Of a stretch of 32,673 nucleotides of DNA, positions 1-7,938 are shown one piece after another. The notes below the pieces were generated by a model, which did no database searches, was not told the DNA's origin, and saw only the letters and a program-made list of their open reading frames with translations. The DNA is from JBDZVM01 sp040255675. Its GTDB lineage: Bacteria > Actinomycetota > Actinomycetes > Acidothermales > Acidothermaceae. The translations under genes and the position numbers were made by a program. Location: assembly GCA_040255675.1 (NCBI GenBank), contig JBDZVM010000041.1:1-32673 (forward strand), given 5' to 3'. How positions within the stretch are numbered: the first letter of the stretch is position 1; each line of letters starts with the position of its first letter.

Positions 1-2
1 CC

Positions 3-1472
3 ACCGCGCTTGGCACGCTCGCCGCGCTTGCCGGGGCCACCGTGATGTCGATCGGATATCGGTCCGGCGGAACACAAACCACGTACTCCAACGCGTTGCT
101 GAACGAGCCCGGCCTGCGTCCAGGGGTCGCCGCGACTTTGGTGCTGCTCTGCGTGCCCGTGCTGTTCCTTGCCGGGCAATGCGCGCGCGTTGGATCGCCC
201 GCTCGCGATCGCCGGCTCGCCGCGCTTCGAATGGCTGGCGCGACGCCGGGCGAAACAGCCTGCCTGGTCGCCGGAGAAACCGGTCTTGCCTCGTTGATTG
301 GCGCGTTGATCGCGGTGACGGTCTACTTCGCCGGACGAGTTGCTCTCGACAATCCCGATCGGTACGGACGGCGTCCGTTGCCTACCGATGTGTTGCCGCC
401 ATCGTGGGTTTTCGTGTTCCTCCTCATCGCCGTGCCGATTTTCGGAGCACTCTTCGCGGTCGTCGCGTTACGGCGGGTCAGGCTGACGCCGTTCGGCGTA
501 ACACGGAGAAAGCAGCCGCGGCCTCCGCGACTATTTCCCGCTTTCTTGCTGACTTTCAGCGTGGGCGGCCTCGTTGCCAGTGGCGCGGTGGCCAAGGCGC
601 TGCCCGACGGTTCGACGGGTTGGCGTCTCTTCGTCGTCGCGACCGCGGCACTGACTATCACCACCGGCGCCGGTTTCGCGATCGGTGCCGCGTCGCTGTC
701 TGCGTTCGTCGGGCGGCTCGTCGCCTCGCGTGTGACCAGCGCGTCAGCTCTGGTTGCCGCGCGGCGGCTCCTCGCTGACCCGTGGTCGTCGAGTCGAGCC
801 GCGGGCGCGTTGCTCGTCTCCGTGTTCGTAGCGGCCGGGGTGCTCGGCGTGCGCGTATGCATCCTCGCCGAAATCGGAGCACAAAACCTGGCGAACGCGC
901 GCGCGGCGGCGCTGGGTGGGCCTGGGCCATCGGGTACGCCGTCGCCGGTTGATCCCTTCTACGCAAGAGCTTTCGACCTGGTCAACCTTGCCGGCCGGGC
1001 AGCGGTTGTGATTGCGGCATTTGCGGTGCTGGTGGCGACCGCCGAGCAGATCGTCGAACGGCGGCGCAGTTTCGCCGCGTTGACGGCGGGCGGCACACCG
1101 CGCGTCGTCCTCGCGAAAAGTGTGCTGGTGCAAGTGGCGCTTCCGCTTATTCCTGGCGTCGTTCTCGCGACAGTGGCCGGCTTCGTCGGTGCCCGCGCGA
1201 TGCTCGGCTGGACGGCGTCGGCATCGGCGATCTCCGGCGGCACGTGCGCCGCCTCGCCGTCCCTTTCCGCTTCGGACGCCGCGCCATGGTGCCTTGATCC
1301 GGGGCACACGGTTATTGCGCACGAGGTGGTCGTGCATCTCGCGCCCGGCATGCCGTGGGCCAACTTGTCACTGCTCGCCGGTGGCGCGATCGCGGGCACC
1401 TTGCTCCTCGCCATGCTGAGCCTAATGTTGCTGCGACGAAGTTGCGACATCGCCGAGTTGCGCGCCGCCTAA
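3..1472 (+). CDS. FtsX-like ABC transporter permease, 5' end cut by the window edge
   Basis: This is the membrane subunit of a MacB/FtsX-type ABC system, which usually handles lipids, peptides or cell-envelope signals with a separate ATPase. The frame is open from base 3, so the N-terminus lies outside the window; the first in-window start codon (GTG at 42) is probably internal. Two FtsX-like modules are visible. Each has a charged juxtamembrane stretch followed by long hydrophobic segments: RRLAALRMAGATPGE near residue 57 counted from 42, and ERRRSFAALTAGGTPR near residue 338. The Ala-Gly-Gly/Ala-Thr-Pro turn is typical of the family. About eight membrane segments remain. The ATPase partner should lie upstream, outside the window. 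Family assignment is firm; the substrate is unknown. Confidence 0.85.
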   Translation, partial: TALGTLAALAGATVMSIGYRSGGTQTTYSNALLNEPGLRPGVAATLVLLCVPVLFLAGQCARVGSPARDRRLAALRMAGATPGETACLVAGETGLASLIGALIAVTVYFAGRVALDNPDRYGRRPLPTDVLPPSWVFVFLLIAVPIFGALFAVVALRRVRLTPFGVTRRKQPRPPRLFPAFLLTFSVGGLVASGAVAKALPDGSTGWRLFVVATAALTITTGAGFAIGAASLSAFVGRLVASRVTSASALVAARRLLADPWSSSRAAGALLVSVFVAAGVLGVRVCILAEIGAQNLANARAAALGGPGPSGTPSPVDPFYARAFDLVNLAGRAAVVIAAFAVLVATAEQIVERRRSFAALTAGGTPRVVLAKSVLVQVALPLIPGVVLATVAGFVGARAMLGWTASASAISGGTCAASPSLSASDAAPWCLDPGHTVIAHEVVVHLAPGMPWANLSLLAGGAIAGTLLLAMLSLMLLRRSCDIAELRAA

Positions 1473-1489
1473 TCGGGTATCCGGAGTCG

Positions 1490-2665
1490 ATGCGGGTCGC
1501 AGCGAGATCGATCGCGGTTATTGCCGCCGCGTCATGCGTAGCCGCCTGCACCCCAAAGTCGCCGCCCGCGGTGTCGACGGCAACGCCCACCGCGGCAACA
1601 TCGTCGGCAACATCGTCGTCGAGCTCTCCACGTTCTTTGACCTCCATGCCACCGACGTCCGCTGGATCTCCGCATCCTGAAAACGTGCAACCGACAGTGA
1701 CGAGTACCGTCGCTACTGGGCTCGAATCGCCGTGGGGGCTTGCGTTTTTGCCGGATGGTTCAGCTCTCGTGTCCGAGAGAGACACAGCGAAGGTCAAACG
1801 TATTCCGCGCGGCGGCGGAGCGGTGAGCGTGGTCGGCACGGTGCCCGGGGTCAAACATGGGGGAGAGGGCGGGCTTCTCGGCATCGCCGTCGCTCCGACC
1901 TTCTCTAAAGACCGTTTGTTGTATGCGTATTTCACCGCGGACGATGGCAATCGCGTCGTCCAGATGACTGTCTCTGCCGATTTTCATCTAGGCTCGCCAC
2001 AGCCGCTTCTCGTTGGAATTCCGGCTGGGCCGGTTCATAATGGCGGGCGCCTCGCGTTCGGCCACGACGGAATGCTCTACGTCACCACTGGTGACGCGTC
2101 GACGCGGTCGCGGTCGCAGGACAAGACTTCCCTTGCGGGCAAGATTTTGCGTTTGACGCCGGCGGGAAAACCGGCTCCTGGCAACCCGTTTGCGGGCTCG
2201 CCAGTGTGGAGCTTCGGTCACCGCAACGTGCAAGGCCTCGCCTGGGATGCGCGGGGGCGCATGTGGGCGAGCGAGTTCGGCCAGAACACCTGGGATGAGC
2301 TCAACCTCATCGAGCCCGGGAAAGACTATGGATGGCCGGTGGTCGAGGGAAAGGCCGGAAAGCAAGGGTATGTCGATCCACTCGCGCAATGGCGGCCCTC
2401 GGAGGCATCGCCGAGCGGCATCGCGGTTGCTCGAGGATCGGTGTGGCTGGCCTCGCTTCGAGGCATGCGACTTTGGCAAGTGCCGCTCGACGGTGAAGGC
2501 GTGGGCACACCGAAAGCCTGGTTCAAAGGCGAGTTCGGGCGCCTTCGCACCGTTGCGGCCGCGCCGGATGGATCACTTTGGCTGGTGACGAGCAACACCG
2601 ACGGCAGGGGCTCGCCGCAAACTGGCGACGACGAAGTCTTGCGTATCGGTTTGTCCAGGGGATGA
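1490..2665 (+). CDS. Lipoprotein of the PQQ-dependent glucose/sorbosone dehydrogenase family
   Basis: A six-bladed beta-propeller sugar dehydrogenase-like protein of 391 residues, anchored outside the membrane. I chose the ATG at 1490 over the longer open frame from 1355. It gives a proper lipoprotein signal with a lipobox ending at Cys20 (VAAC), follows a GGAG at 1483-1486, and starts 17 nt after the permease stop. After a Ser/Thr/Ala-rich linker come family motifs: ESPWGLAFLPDGSALVSER, GGEGGLLGIAVAP, HNGGRLAFGHDGMLYVTTGDAS, and GHRNVQGLAWDARGRMW followed by ASEFGQNTWDELNLIEPG. The family oxidises aldoses with PQQ and calcium, but many actinobacterial members have no proven substrate. It may be cotranscribed with the permease. 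Confidence 0.88.
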   Translation: MRVAARSIAVIAAASCVAACTPKSPPAVSTATPTAATSSATSSSSSPRSLTSMPPTSAGSPHPENVQPTVTSTVATGLESPWGLAFLPDGSALVSERDTAKVKRIPRGGGAVSVVGTVPGVKHGGEGGLLGIAVAPTFSKDRLLYAYFTADDGNRVVQMTVSADFHLGSPQPLLVGIPAGPVHNGGRLAFGHDGMLYVTTGDASTRSRSQDKTSLAGKILRLTPAGKPAPGNPFAGSPVWSFGHRNVQGLAWDARGRMWASEFGQNTWDELNLIEPGKDYGWPVVEGKAGKQGYVDPLAQWRPSEASPSGIAVARGSVWLASLRGMRLWQVPLDGEGVGTPKAWFKGEFGRLRTVAAAPDGSLWLVTSNTDGRGSPQTGDDEVLRIGLSRG

Positions 2666-2773
2666 AATCGAGTGTGCACTCGCCATCCGGTCACTGTCTG
2701 TGTCCATGTGAATGTGCAACGTACAACGTGGCCGGCTCTGTCGCGTGTGCCTTGCATTATCACCGGTTTCACT

Positions 2774-2785
2774 GATAGGTCTATC
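2774..2785. promoter_or_regulatory. Short inverted repeat upstream of the ScyD-like gene
   Basis: GATAG-GT-CTATC is a perfect 5-bp inverted repeat with a 2-nt centre, about 60 nt before the start at 2844. It overlaps a weak promoter candidate: TTGCAT at 2752, then 18 nt, then TAGGTC at 2776. It could be an operator, but no regulator is known and a short repeat like this can arise by chance. Confidence 0.22.
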
Positions 2786-2843
2786 GCTTCACGAGTCTCA
2801 TGACATCAGGGTCACCATTCTGTCCCGTTGGGGGGAGCACGCA

Positions 2844-5057
2844 ATGCAACTGCACAGACTCACCGGCAAGGCCATCGTCAGTGGCGTAGGCGTCGCGAGT
2901 CTTGTCGGAATGGCGTGCGCGGTTGCGCCGTCCGCCCCGGCTCTCGCAGCGACTACGACGCCGCAAATTGTGATCTCCGGCTTGAACAATCCGCGCGGAG
3001 TGACTTTCTCCGGCGACACGCTTTACATTGCGGAGTCTGGTGCCGGCGGCAACGGCGTCTGCGTGAAAAGTTCTGAAGGCAGCAACGTTTGTTACGGACC
3101 TTCGGGCGCGATCACCGCCGTCAAGAACGCGTCGACAGTGCGCGGTCACGTCGCGACGTCGTCCGATCGGCTGATCGGCGGCTTGCCGTCGCTCGCCACC
3201 CAGACCGACGACCCAAACACTCCCCAGCCCGATCAGGGCACGTCGGCGACTGGCCCCGCCGACGTTTCAATTGCGAGCGACGGAACGATCTATTACGTCG
3301 TCGGCCTCGGCGCACCTCCCGCCACCCGTGACGCGCTGACGAAGGGCGGCGCGCCGGGTGCCGATTTCGCCGCGTTATGGAGTGCGCACTCCGACGGGAG
3401 CGCGAAGGCCAAAGTCGCGAGCTTGGCCGACTACGAGGCGGCACACAATCCCGATCACGGCATCGTGCCGACCTCCACTCTCGACACGAACCCCTACAGC
3501 GTGCTTGTGTCGGGTACGTCGGCGTTGGTCGCCGATGCAGGCGGCAACGACGTCTTGTCGGTCGACCGCGGCACTGGGGCAGTGAGTACGAGCGCCGTGT
3601 TGCCGCCGATCTTCACGGCGGCGCCACCATTCTTGAACGAGAAGCCCGGCACGATAATTCCTGCCCAGCCGGTGCCGACCTCACTAGCCGCCGGCCCGAA
3701 CGGCACGACGTACGTCGGTCAGTTGACCGGATTTCCTTTCCCTGAAGGCGGTGCGACGGTCTTCGCCTTGAACGGGACGACGCTTACTCCGTTCTCCAGC
3801 GGATTCACGAACGTCATCGACGAAACCGTCGGACCTGACGGAAACCTTTACGTAGTCGAGATTGCGCACAACTCGCTGCTCGGCTCGCCGCCGGTCGGAG
3901 CGCTCATTCGAGTTTCGCCGGACGGCGGCCGCAAGCAACTGCTGCTCAACAACCTCAACTTCCCGGGCGGCATCGCCTTCGGTCCGGACGGCATGGCTTA
4001 CATCACCACCTGCAGTGTTTGCACCGGCCAAGGCCCAAGTGCAGACAAGACCGGCAATGTCGTGCGCTTCGACGCGGTCGCGGCGCCCGCGCTAGTTTCT
4101 CGAGTGAGCGGCTCCGATCGGATTGCGACCGCGATCACGGCGTCGCGCGCCACGTTCCCCGACGGCGCGCCCGCTGTCGTGATCGCTCGATCGGACAATT
4201 ACGCTGACGCACTTCCCGGGGCTGTGCTTGCGGCCGTCGGTGCGCTGCCTGGGAAATCGCCCGACGGAACGACGAACGTTCCGTTGCTTTTAACCGCGAG
4301 TAACGCGCTGTCGCCACAAACGGCGGCCGAGATCAAGCGGCTCGGTGCGACAACCGCGTACGTGCTGGGTCAAGGAAGCGCCATCAGCGACGCTGTCGTC
4401 TCAGCGCTCCAGACCCAAGCGGGAATCACGAACGCGGTGCGGGTAGGTGGAGCTAACCGTTTCGCGACCGCCGCGGCTATCAAGGCTAAAATCCAGTCGC
4501 TCACCGGCAAACAAGCCGACAGCGCTTACGTCGTCAACGGCAACAGGTTCGCCGACGCGATGTCGGTGGCACCGCTTGCGGCACATCAAAGGAGGCCGAT
4601 CCTGCTTGCCACCTCGACACAATTGCCGCCGGAGACTGCCGCGGCGCTCTCCGGCGTGGGCTCCGCGACGATCGTCGGTGGCACCGACGCGGTCAGTAGC
4701 TCCGTGTCGAACGCCATCGGTGGCATCGTGAGCACGGTGCAAACGCGCCTCAGCGGCAGCAACCGCTACGCCACCTCCGCGGCGGTCGCGAACGCCGCCG
4801 CCGCAGCGGGCTTGAGCTTGTCGCGGTTGTGGCTCGCCACCGGCACGAACTGGCCTGACGCTGTCGCTGCCGGGGTCGCGGTCGCGGACGACGGCGGCGT
4901 GCTGTTGCTGGTCGACCCGGGCGACCTTGCGGCGAGCGCGGCGAGCAGGACTGTGATTGCCGCACAAGCCAGTTCGGGCTCGGCAACAATTCTTGGAGGC
5001 CCGGCGGCCGTTTCACTCAACGTGGAAGGTCAGGTGATTGCGGCGCTCGGCAAGTAG
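2844..5057 (+). CDS. Secreted ScyD/ScyE-like beta-propeller protein with three cell-wall-binding-2 repeats
   Basis: An exported, wall-attached protein of 737 residues. The ATG at 2844 is preferred over earlier starts because it follows a GGGGGAG ribosome site and opens a classical signal peptide (KAIVSGVGVASLVGMACAV, cut near residues 34-36). Residues about 38-415 match the ScyD/ScyE family: VISGLNNPRGVTFSGDTLYI, then IAESGAGGNG, CYGPSGAITAV and PGGIAFGPDGMAYITT. That fold is a beta-propeller named for scytonemin-cluster proteins, but its activity outside cyanobacteria is unknown. From about residue 420 there are three cell-wall-binding-2 (PF04122-type) repeats, starting RVSGSDRIATA (420), RVGGANRFATA (533) and RLSGSNRYATS (635). 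Each carries the family's asparagine-tyrosine/phenylalanine-alanine-aspartate signature or a variant (NYADALPG, NRFADAMSVAP, NWPDAVAAG). The repeats should hold the propeller on the cell surface. Confidence 0.87.
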   Translation: MQLHRLTGKAIVSGVGVASLVGMACAVAPSAPALAATTTPQIVISGLNNPRGVTFSGDTLYIAESGAGGNGVCVKSSEGSNVCYGPSGAITAVKNASTVRGHVATSSDRLIGGLPSLATQTDDPNTPQPDQGTSATGPADVSIASDGTIYYVVGLGAPPATRDALTKGGAPGADFAALWSAHSDGSAKAKVASLADYEAAHNPDHGIVPTSTLDTNPYSVLVSGTSALVADAGGNDVLSVDRGTGAVSTSAVLPPIFTAAPPFLNEKPGTIIPAQPVPTSLAAGPNGTTYVGQLTGFPFPEGGATVFALNGTTLTPFSSGFTNVIDETVGPDGNLYVVEIAHNSLLGSPPVGALIRVSPDGGRKQLLLNNLNFPGGIAFGPDGMAYITTCSVCTGQGPSADKTGNVVRFDAVAAPALVSRVSGSDRIATAITASRATFPDGAPAVVIARSDNYADALPGAVLAAVGALPGKSPDGTTNVPLLLTASNALSPQTAAEIKRLGATTAYVLGQGSAISDAVVSALQTQAGITNAVRVGGANRFATAAAIKAKIQSLTGKQADSAYVVNGNRFADAMSVAPLAAHQRRPILLATSTQLPPETAAALSGVGSATIVGGTDAVSSSVSNAIGGIVSTVQTRLSGSNRYATSAAVANAAAAAGLSLSRLWLATGTNWPDAVAAGVAVADDGGVLLLVDPGDLAASAASRTVIAAQASSGSATILGGPAAVSLNVEGQVIAALGK

Positions 5058-5084
5058 TTTTTGGGCACCGCGAGATCGTTCTCG

Positions 5085-5894
5085 TCACGCGACCCGGGCC
5101 TGATCGGCGACGACACGGCGTATCGCCGCCTGCGCGTACCGACCGCTGCGTATGGAGGGCGGCACAAGCAGTAACGACGTTCGCATCGCGCGCGCGGCGG
5201 CGGTCGCGGCGACATTGCCACCGGCAAAACCCGGCGTGCCGTAAAGCCGCCGCGCCCACGCGGGGAGCAAGCCGAACGCCAAGATTGCCAGAGCCGCCCA
5301 GCCGGGCCGCGCGGGAGTAAGCAGCCGTATCCAGTTGGGCATTGGCGGCAAGAGCAGATATCGCACCGCGTCTTCAGCTTGTGGTGTCAGCGAAAGCGAC
5401 GGGCGCATGTGCTCGAAATATTGGGCGAGTCTACGCGTGTCGCGAGGGACAGTGTTCTTGTGAAGCCCGACAAGCATCGCGGAGCGCACCTGCTCGTCGA
5501 CGTACCGGTCGGCGTCTCGATCGTCGAGCGACAAGCCGGCTCGCCGCGTCGTCGACAAGAACGAGTCGACCTCGCAGCAATGGATCCAAAGAAGCCGGTG
5601 GGGTTCACGCGCACCCGGCACCGCCGCATGAAGAGAACGCACCCGTGCGGCGGCCGCGTCGGCGCCGGCGGTCGTGCCGTACGTCGTCGTCCCGATGTAG
5701 TCGGCGGTCCGCAGCAGCCGCCGCCACGGTTCGTGGCGGAAGTTCGAATGGGTGGCAACAGCTGCCATCGCCGGCGGATAAAGAGCCTGAAGATACAACG
5801 CGCGCAATCCGCCGACGAGCATCATGGGATCCGCGTGCACCCGCCAGGTGATCGAACCGGGACCGAAATAACCGGCGTCGACTTTTCCAGCCAT
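5085..5894 (-). CDS. Oxygenase MpaB family protein (DUF2236)
   Basis: A 269-residue member of DUF2236, the family of MpaB-type oxygenases and latex-clearing protein. Characterised members are haem-dependent oxygenases, while most bacterial ones are unassigned. Visible family features are GPGSITWRVHADPMMLVGGLRA and the LYLQALYPPAMAAVATHS stretch at the N-terminus, the RTADYIGTTTYGTTAGADAA block, the core WIHCCEVDSFL and the VGLHKNTVPRDTRRL segment. A hydrophobic stretch lies near residues 205-225 (WAALAILAFGLLPAWARRL). The ATG at 5894 has no clear ribosome site. The gene converges on the ScyD-like gene with only 27 nt between them, and lies 91 nt downstream of the nitrilase on the same strand, so cotranscription is possible. 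Substrate unknown. Confidence 0.8.
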   Translation of the reverse strand: MAGKVDAGYFGPGSITWRVHADPMMLVGGLRALYLQALYPPAMAAVATHSNFRHEPWRRLLRTADYIGTTTYGTTAGADAAAARVRSLHAAVPGAREPHRLLWIHCCEVDSFLSTTRRAGLSLDDRDADRYVDEQVRSAMLVGLHKNTVPRDTRRLAQYFEHMRPSLSLTPQAEDAVRYLLLPPMPNWIRLLTPARPGWAALAILAFGLLPAWARRLYGTPGFAGGNVAATAAARAMRTSLLLVPPSIRSGRYAQAAIRRVVADQARVA

Positions 5895-5985
5895 GCCGCA
5901 ACACTAACCGTTTCGCGAAGCCGCGCGAGGCTTCACGTGTGCGTGGCCTCGACGAGCGCGCCGCGTCGCCGTGAGGGCGGTGGGC

Positions 5986-7071
5986 TCACCGAGCTAGCGT
6001 GGCCTCGGTAAACGATCGAGTGAGATCCGCAGGCTCGCCGGACGGAAAACCACGTTGCACTTTCGTCGTCACGACTTCGGCCCGGTCGTCGTCGGCCCGG
6101 TCGTCGTCTCGGCGTGGCTGACCGCCCCGTAATGGCGGGTAACCACCGTCTACGACCTCGACCCGAAGCAGATCGAATCGGTTGTAGTGCCCGGCAAAAT
6201 CTTGCACGACTTTCGGAACCACCAGATCGCCAAGATCGACGTCGGCGTACAGGATGCCCTCGCCAGGCTCCATCGGGCCGGCAAGGAAGCGCCCCCAGGG
6301 ATCGACGATCGAAGCTCCGCCGCCTTGGGTCGAGAGGTACTCACGGTGCGACGGCGTAACGGGTAGTTCTTTGCGCATGACGTCGCTGATGGCGCCTACC
6401 GCGTTGAGTACGAATGCCTTCATCTGGTACGCCAGCGCGCGCGTCACCATTTGAATTGTGTCAGACGTTGGGGCACCCAGTTGAAAATGCGACGGCCACG
6501 ACGCGACATGCACGTTCGCACCGTGCGCGTCCAAGACGAAGGCCGCGAGCGGATTGGAGTTCTCGCCGCACATCAATCCGGAGACCACTGCGCCGGTGTT
6601 GGATCGATACGCGCGGAGTCCGCGCGCATCGCCGGGTGTATGCACGAGCCGTTCGCCGAGTGTCGGCACTAATTTGCGGTGCCGCCCGACTAAAACGCCA
6701 CGCTCGTCGATGAACAGCAACGTGTTGTACAGCGTGCCGGGTCGTCCCTTTTCTCTCTCGCAGCACCCCATGACGACGAACACTCCAGCCTTCGCGGCTG
6801 CGGCGCAGAGCATGTCGGCGTCCGGGCCTGGCACTTCGATGGAACTCTCCGAAAGCCGCCGCGCGAATTCGAATGCCTCGGGACTGCTGGCCGGATGGAA
6901 GTGGTACCACAGTGGGTGGGTGGGGATGAAACCCTCTGGAAAGCCGAGAATCGACGCCCCGTGCGTGCCCGCTTCCTCGATGAGTTGACACGATCTTTCG
7001 AGCGCACCGGCGCGATCAAGAAATACCGGTGCGGCCTGCACCACTCCTAGTCTGATCTTGCCCGAGACCAT
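5986..7071 (-). CDS. Nitrilase (carbon-nitrogen hydrolase superfamily)
   Basis: A cytoplasmic enzyme of 361 residues expected to hydrolyse a nitrile to the acid and ammonia. The catalytic triad is complete: Glu46 (GFPEGFIPTHPLW), Lys133 (GRHRKLVPTLGERLVH) and Cys168 (GLMCGENSNPLAAF). The CGEN-N-LA motif and the HRKL-PT-ERL block mark a true nitrilase rather than an amidase or beta-ureidopropionase branch. The length suits nitrilases, with a charged, probably disordered tail rich in Arg and Asp. The start at 7071 follows an AGGAAAGGG ribosome site. It lies 31 nt after the cysteine hydrolase gene on the same strand, so the two are almost certainly one transcript, suggesting a nitrile-to-acid and amide-to-acid pair. 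Substrate unknown. Confidence 0.9.
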   Translation of the reverse strand: MVSGKIRLGVVQAAPVFLDRAGALERSCQLIEEAGTHGASILGFPEGFIPTHPLWYHFHPASSPEAFEFARRLSESSIEVPGPDADMLCAAAAKAGVFVVMGCCEREKGRPGTLYNTLLFIDERGVLVGRHRKLVPTLGERLVHTPGDARGLRAYRSNTGAVVSGLMCGENSNPLAAFVLDAHGANVHVASWPSHFQLGAPTSDTIQMVTRALAYQMKAFVLNAVGAISDVMRKELPVTPSHREYLSTQGGGASIVDPWGRFLAGPMEPGEGILYADVDLGDLVVPKVVQDFAGHYNRFDLLRVEVVDGGYPPLRGGQPRRDDDRADDDRAEVVTTKVQRGFPSGEPADLTRSFTEATLAR

Positions 7072-7102
7072 TGATCGCCCTTTCCTCTCGCGGCTGGTGT
7101 AG

Positions 7103-7774
7103 TCAGCGCCCTATTGCAACAGACTGCACGCGCTCCGAATTCTGTTCACGCATCACGTTAATTACCTGACGCCACGGCATCGTCCACCCGAATGCGCGCC
7201 TAATGACGTCGAGCGCTTTTTCGTGATAAACATCACCGTCGATCGTGTGCACGCAATCCTCGATCACGACCGGCGCATAGTCGCGCGTATGCGCCGCAAT
7301 TGTGGTCGCCAGCACGCAACTGTTTGTGTTGACCCCGGTGATCAGTAGTGTCCGCGCGCCGAGGTTTCGAAGCACAAAGTCGAGGTCGGTGCCGTAGAAG
7401 CAGTCGTACCGCTTCTTCGTCATGACGACGTAATCACCAGGCTTTTGGGCGCCGGCGACGACCTCGAGCCCCGGTGATCCGGGGAAATTGTGCTCTCGCA
7501 TGTTGCCTCGCGTGGATCGCGTACCGTCGATGGCGCTCCAGAACGGGTTGCCGTGAATCTCGTCGAGGCCCCGAAAGAGCGTGACCACGTGGACGACCGG
7601 AATCTCCTCCCGCCGCGCGGCCTCGAGGAATTCGACGTTGGTCGCCACGACCCGCGCGGCCGCTTCTGCCGGCAGCGGCATCGTCGCGACTCGTTCATCG
7701 AGATGCCCGCGATGCAGGTCGACAGTCACGACAACGGGACGTGTGACTGGTACCGAGGAGGAACTGACGCTCAT
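7103..7774 (-). CDS. Isochorismatase-like cysteine hydrolase
   Basis: A 223-residue cytoplasmic amidohydrolase of the isochorismatase-like fold. Family members include nicotinamidase, N-carbamoylsarcosine amidase and RutB-type ureidoacrylate hydrolases. The triad is visible: Asp19 (VTVDLHRGHLD), Lys120 (KKRYDCFYGTDLDFVL) and Cys153 (TGVNTNSCVLAT), with the usual non-proline-like turn before the nucleophile. I chose the ATG at 7774 because GGGAG lies just before it; an in-frame ATG at 7789 has no ribosome site. It is the first gene of a minus-strand pair with the nitrilase. A carbamoyl-amide hydrolase would fit well beside the ATP-dependent hydantoinase genes at 13840-18143, but that link is inference. 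Confidence 0.9.
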   Translation of the reverse strand: MSVSSSSVPVTRPVVVTVDLHRGHLDERVATMPLPAEAAARVVATNVEFLEAARREEIPVVHVVTLFRGLDEIHGNPFWSAIDGTRSTRGNMREHNFPGSPGLEVVAGAQKPGDYVVMTKKRYDCFYGTDLDFVLRNLGARTLLITGVNTNSCVLATTIAAHTRDYAPVVIEDCVHTIDGDVYHEKALDVIRRAFGWTMPWRQVINVMREQNSERVQSVAIGR

Positions 7775-7938
7775 GTGACTCCCATCCATCGATCACGGGC
7801 GGGCGATGTGATTCAGGCGGCAAACGCACCGCACGTTGCATGCACGGTGGGTCGCAGTGTAACCCGTGATTGGAAATCCTGCGCTAGGTTGAAGCCCAGC
7901 TTCGAACGTGCGCTTGTGGCAAGCGCCGCTCTGCGGGA
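7775..7938. promoter_or_regulatory. Divergent promoter region with inverted repeats
   Basis: 164 nt between the cysteine hydrolase (minus) and the CocE-type gene (plus), which must hold promoters for both. GCGCTTG-tgg-CAAGCGC at 7910-7926 is a perfect 7-bp inverted repeat just before the plus-strand start. TGCATGCA lies at 7838-7845. GCAAAC at 7820-7825 and CGTTGC at 7834-7839 resemble separated half-sites of the LacI-type operators found at 9823 and 13812, but do not form a proper site. No convincing -35/-10 pair was found in either direction. Confidence 0.4.

Noticed and set aside
4401..4967. Large antisense frame within the cell-wall-binding repeats
   Set aside because: Arg/Gly-rich shadow of the plus-strand repeats; high GC keeps such frames open.
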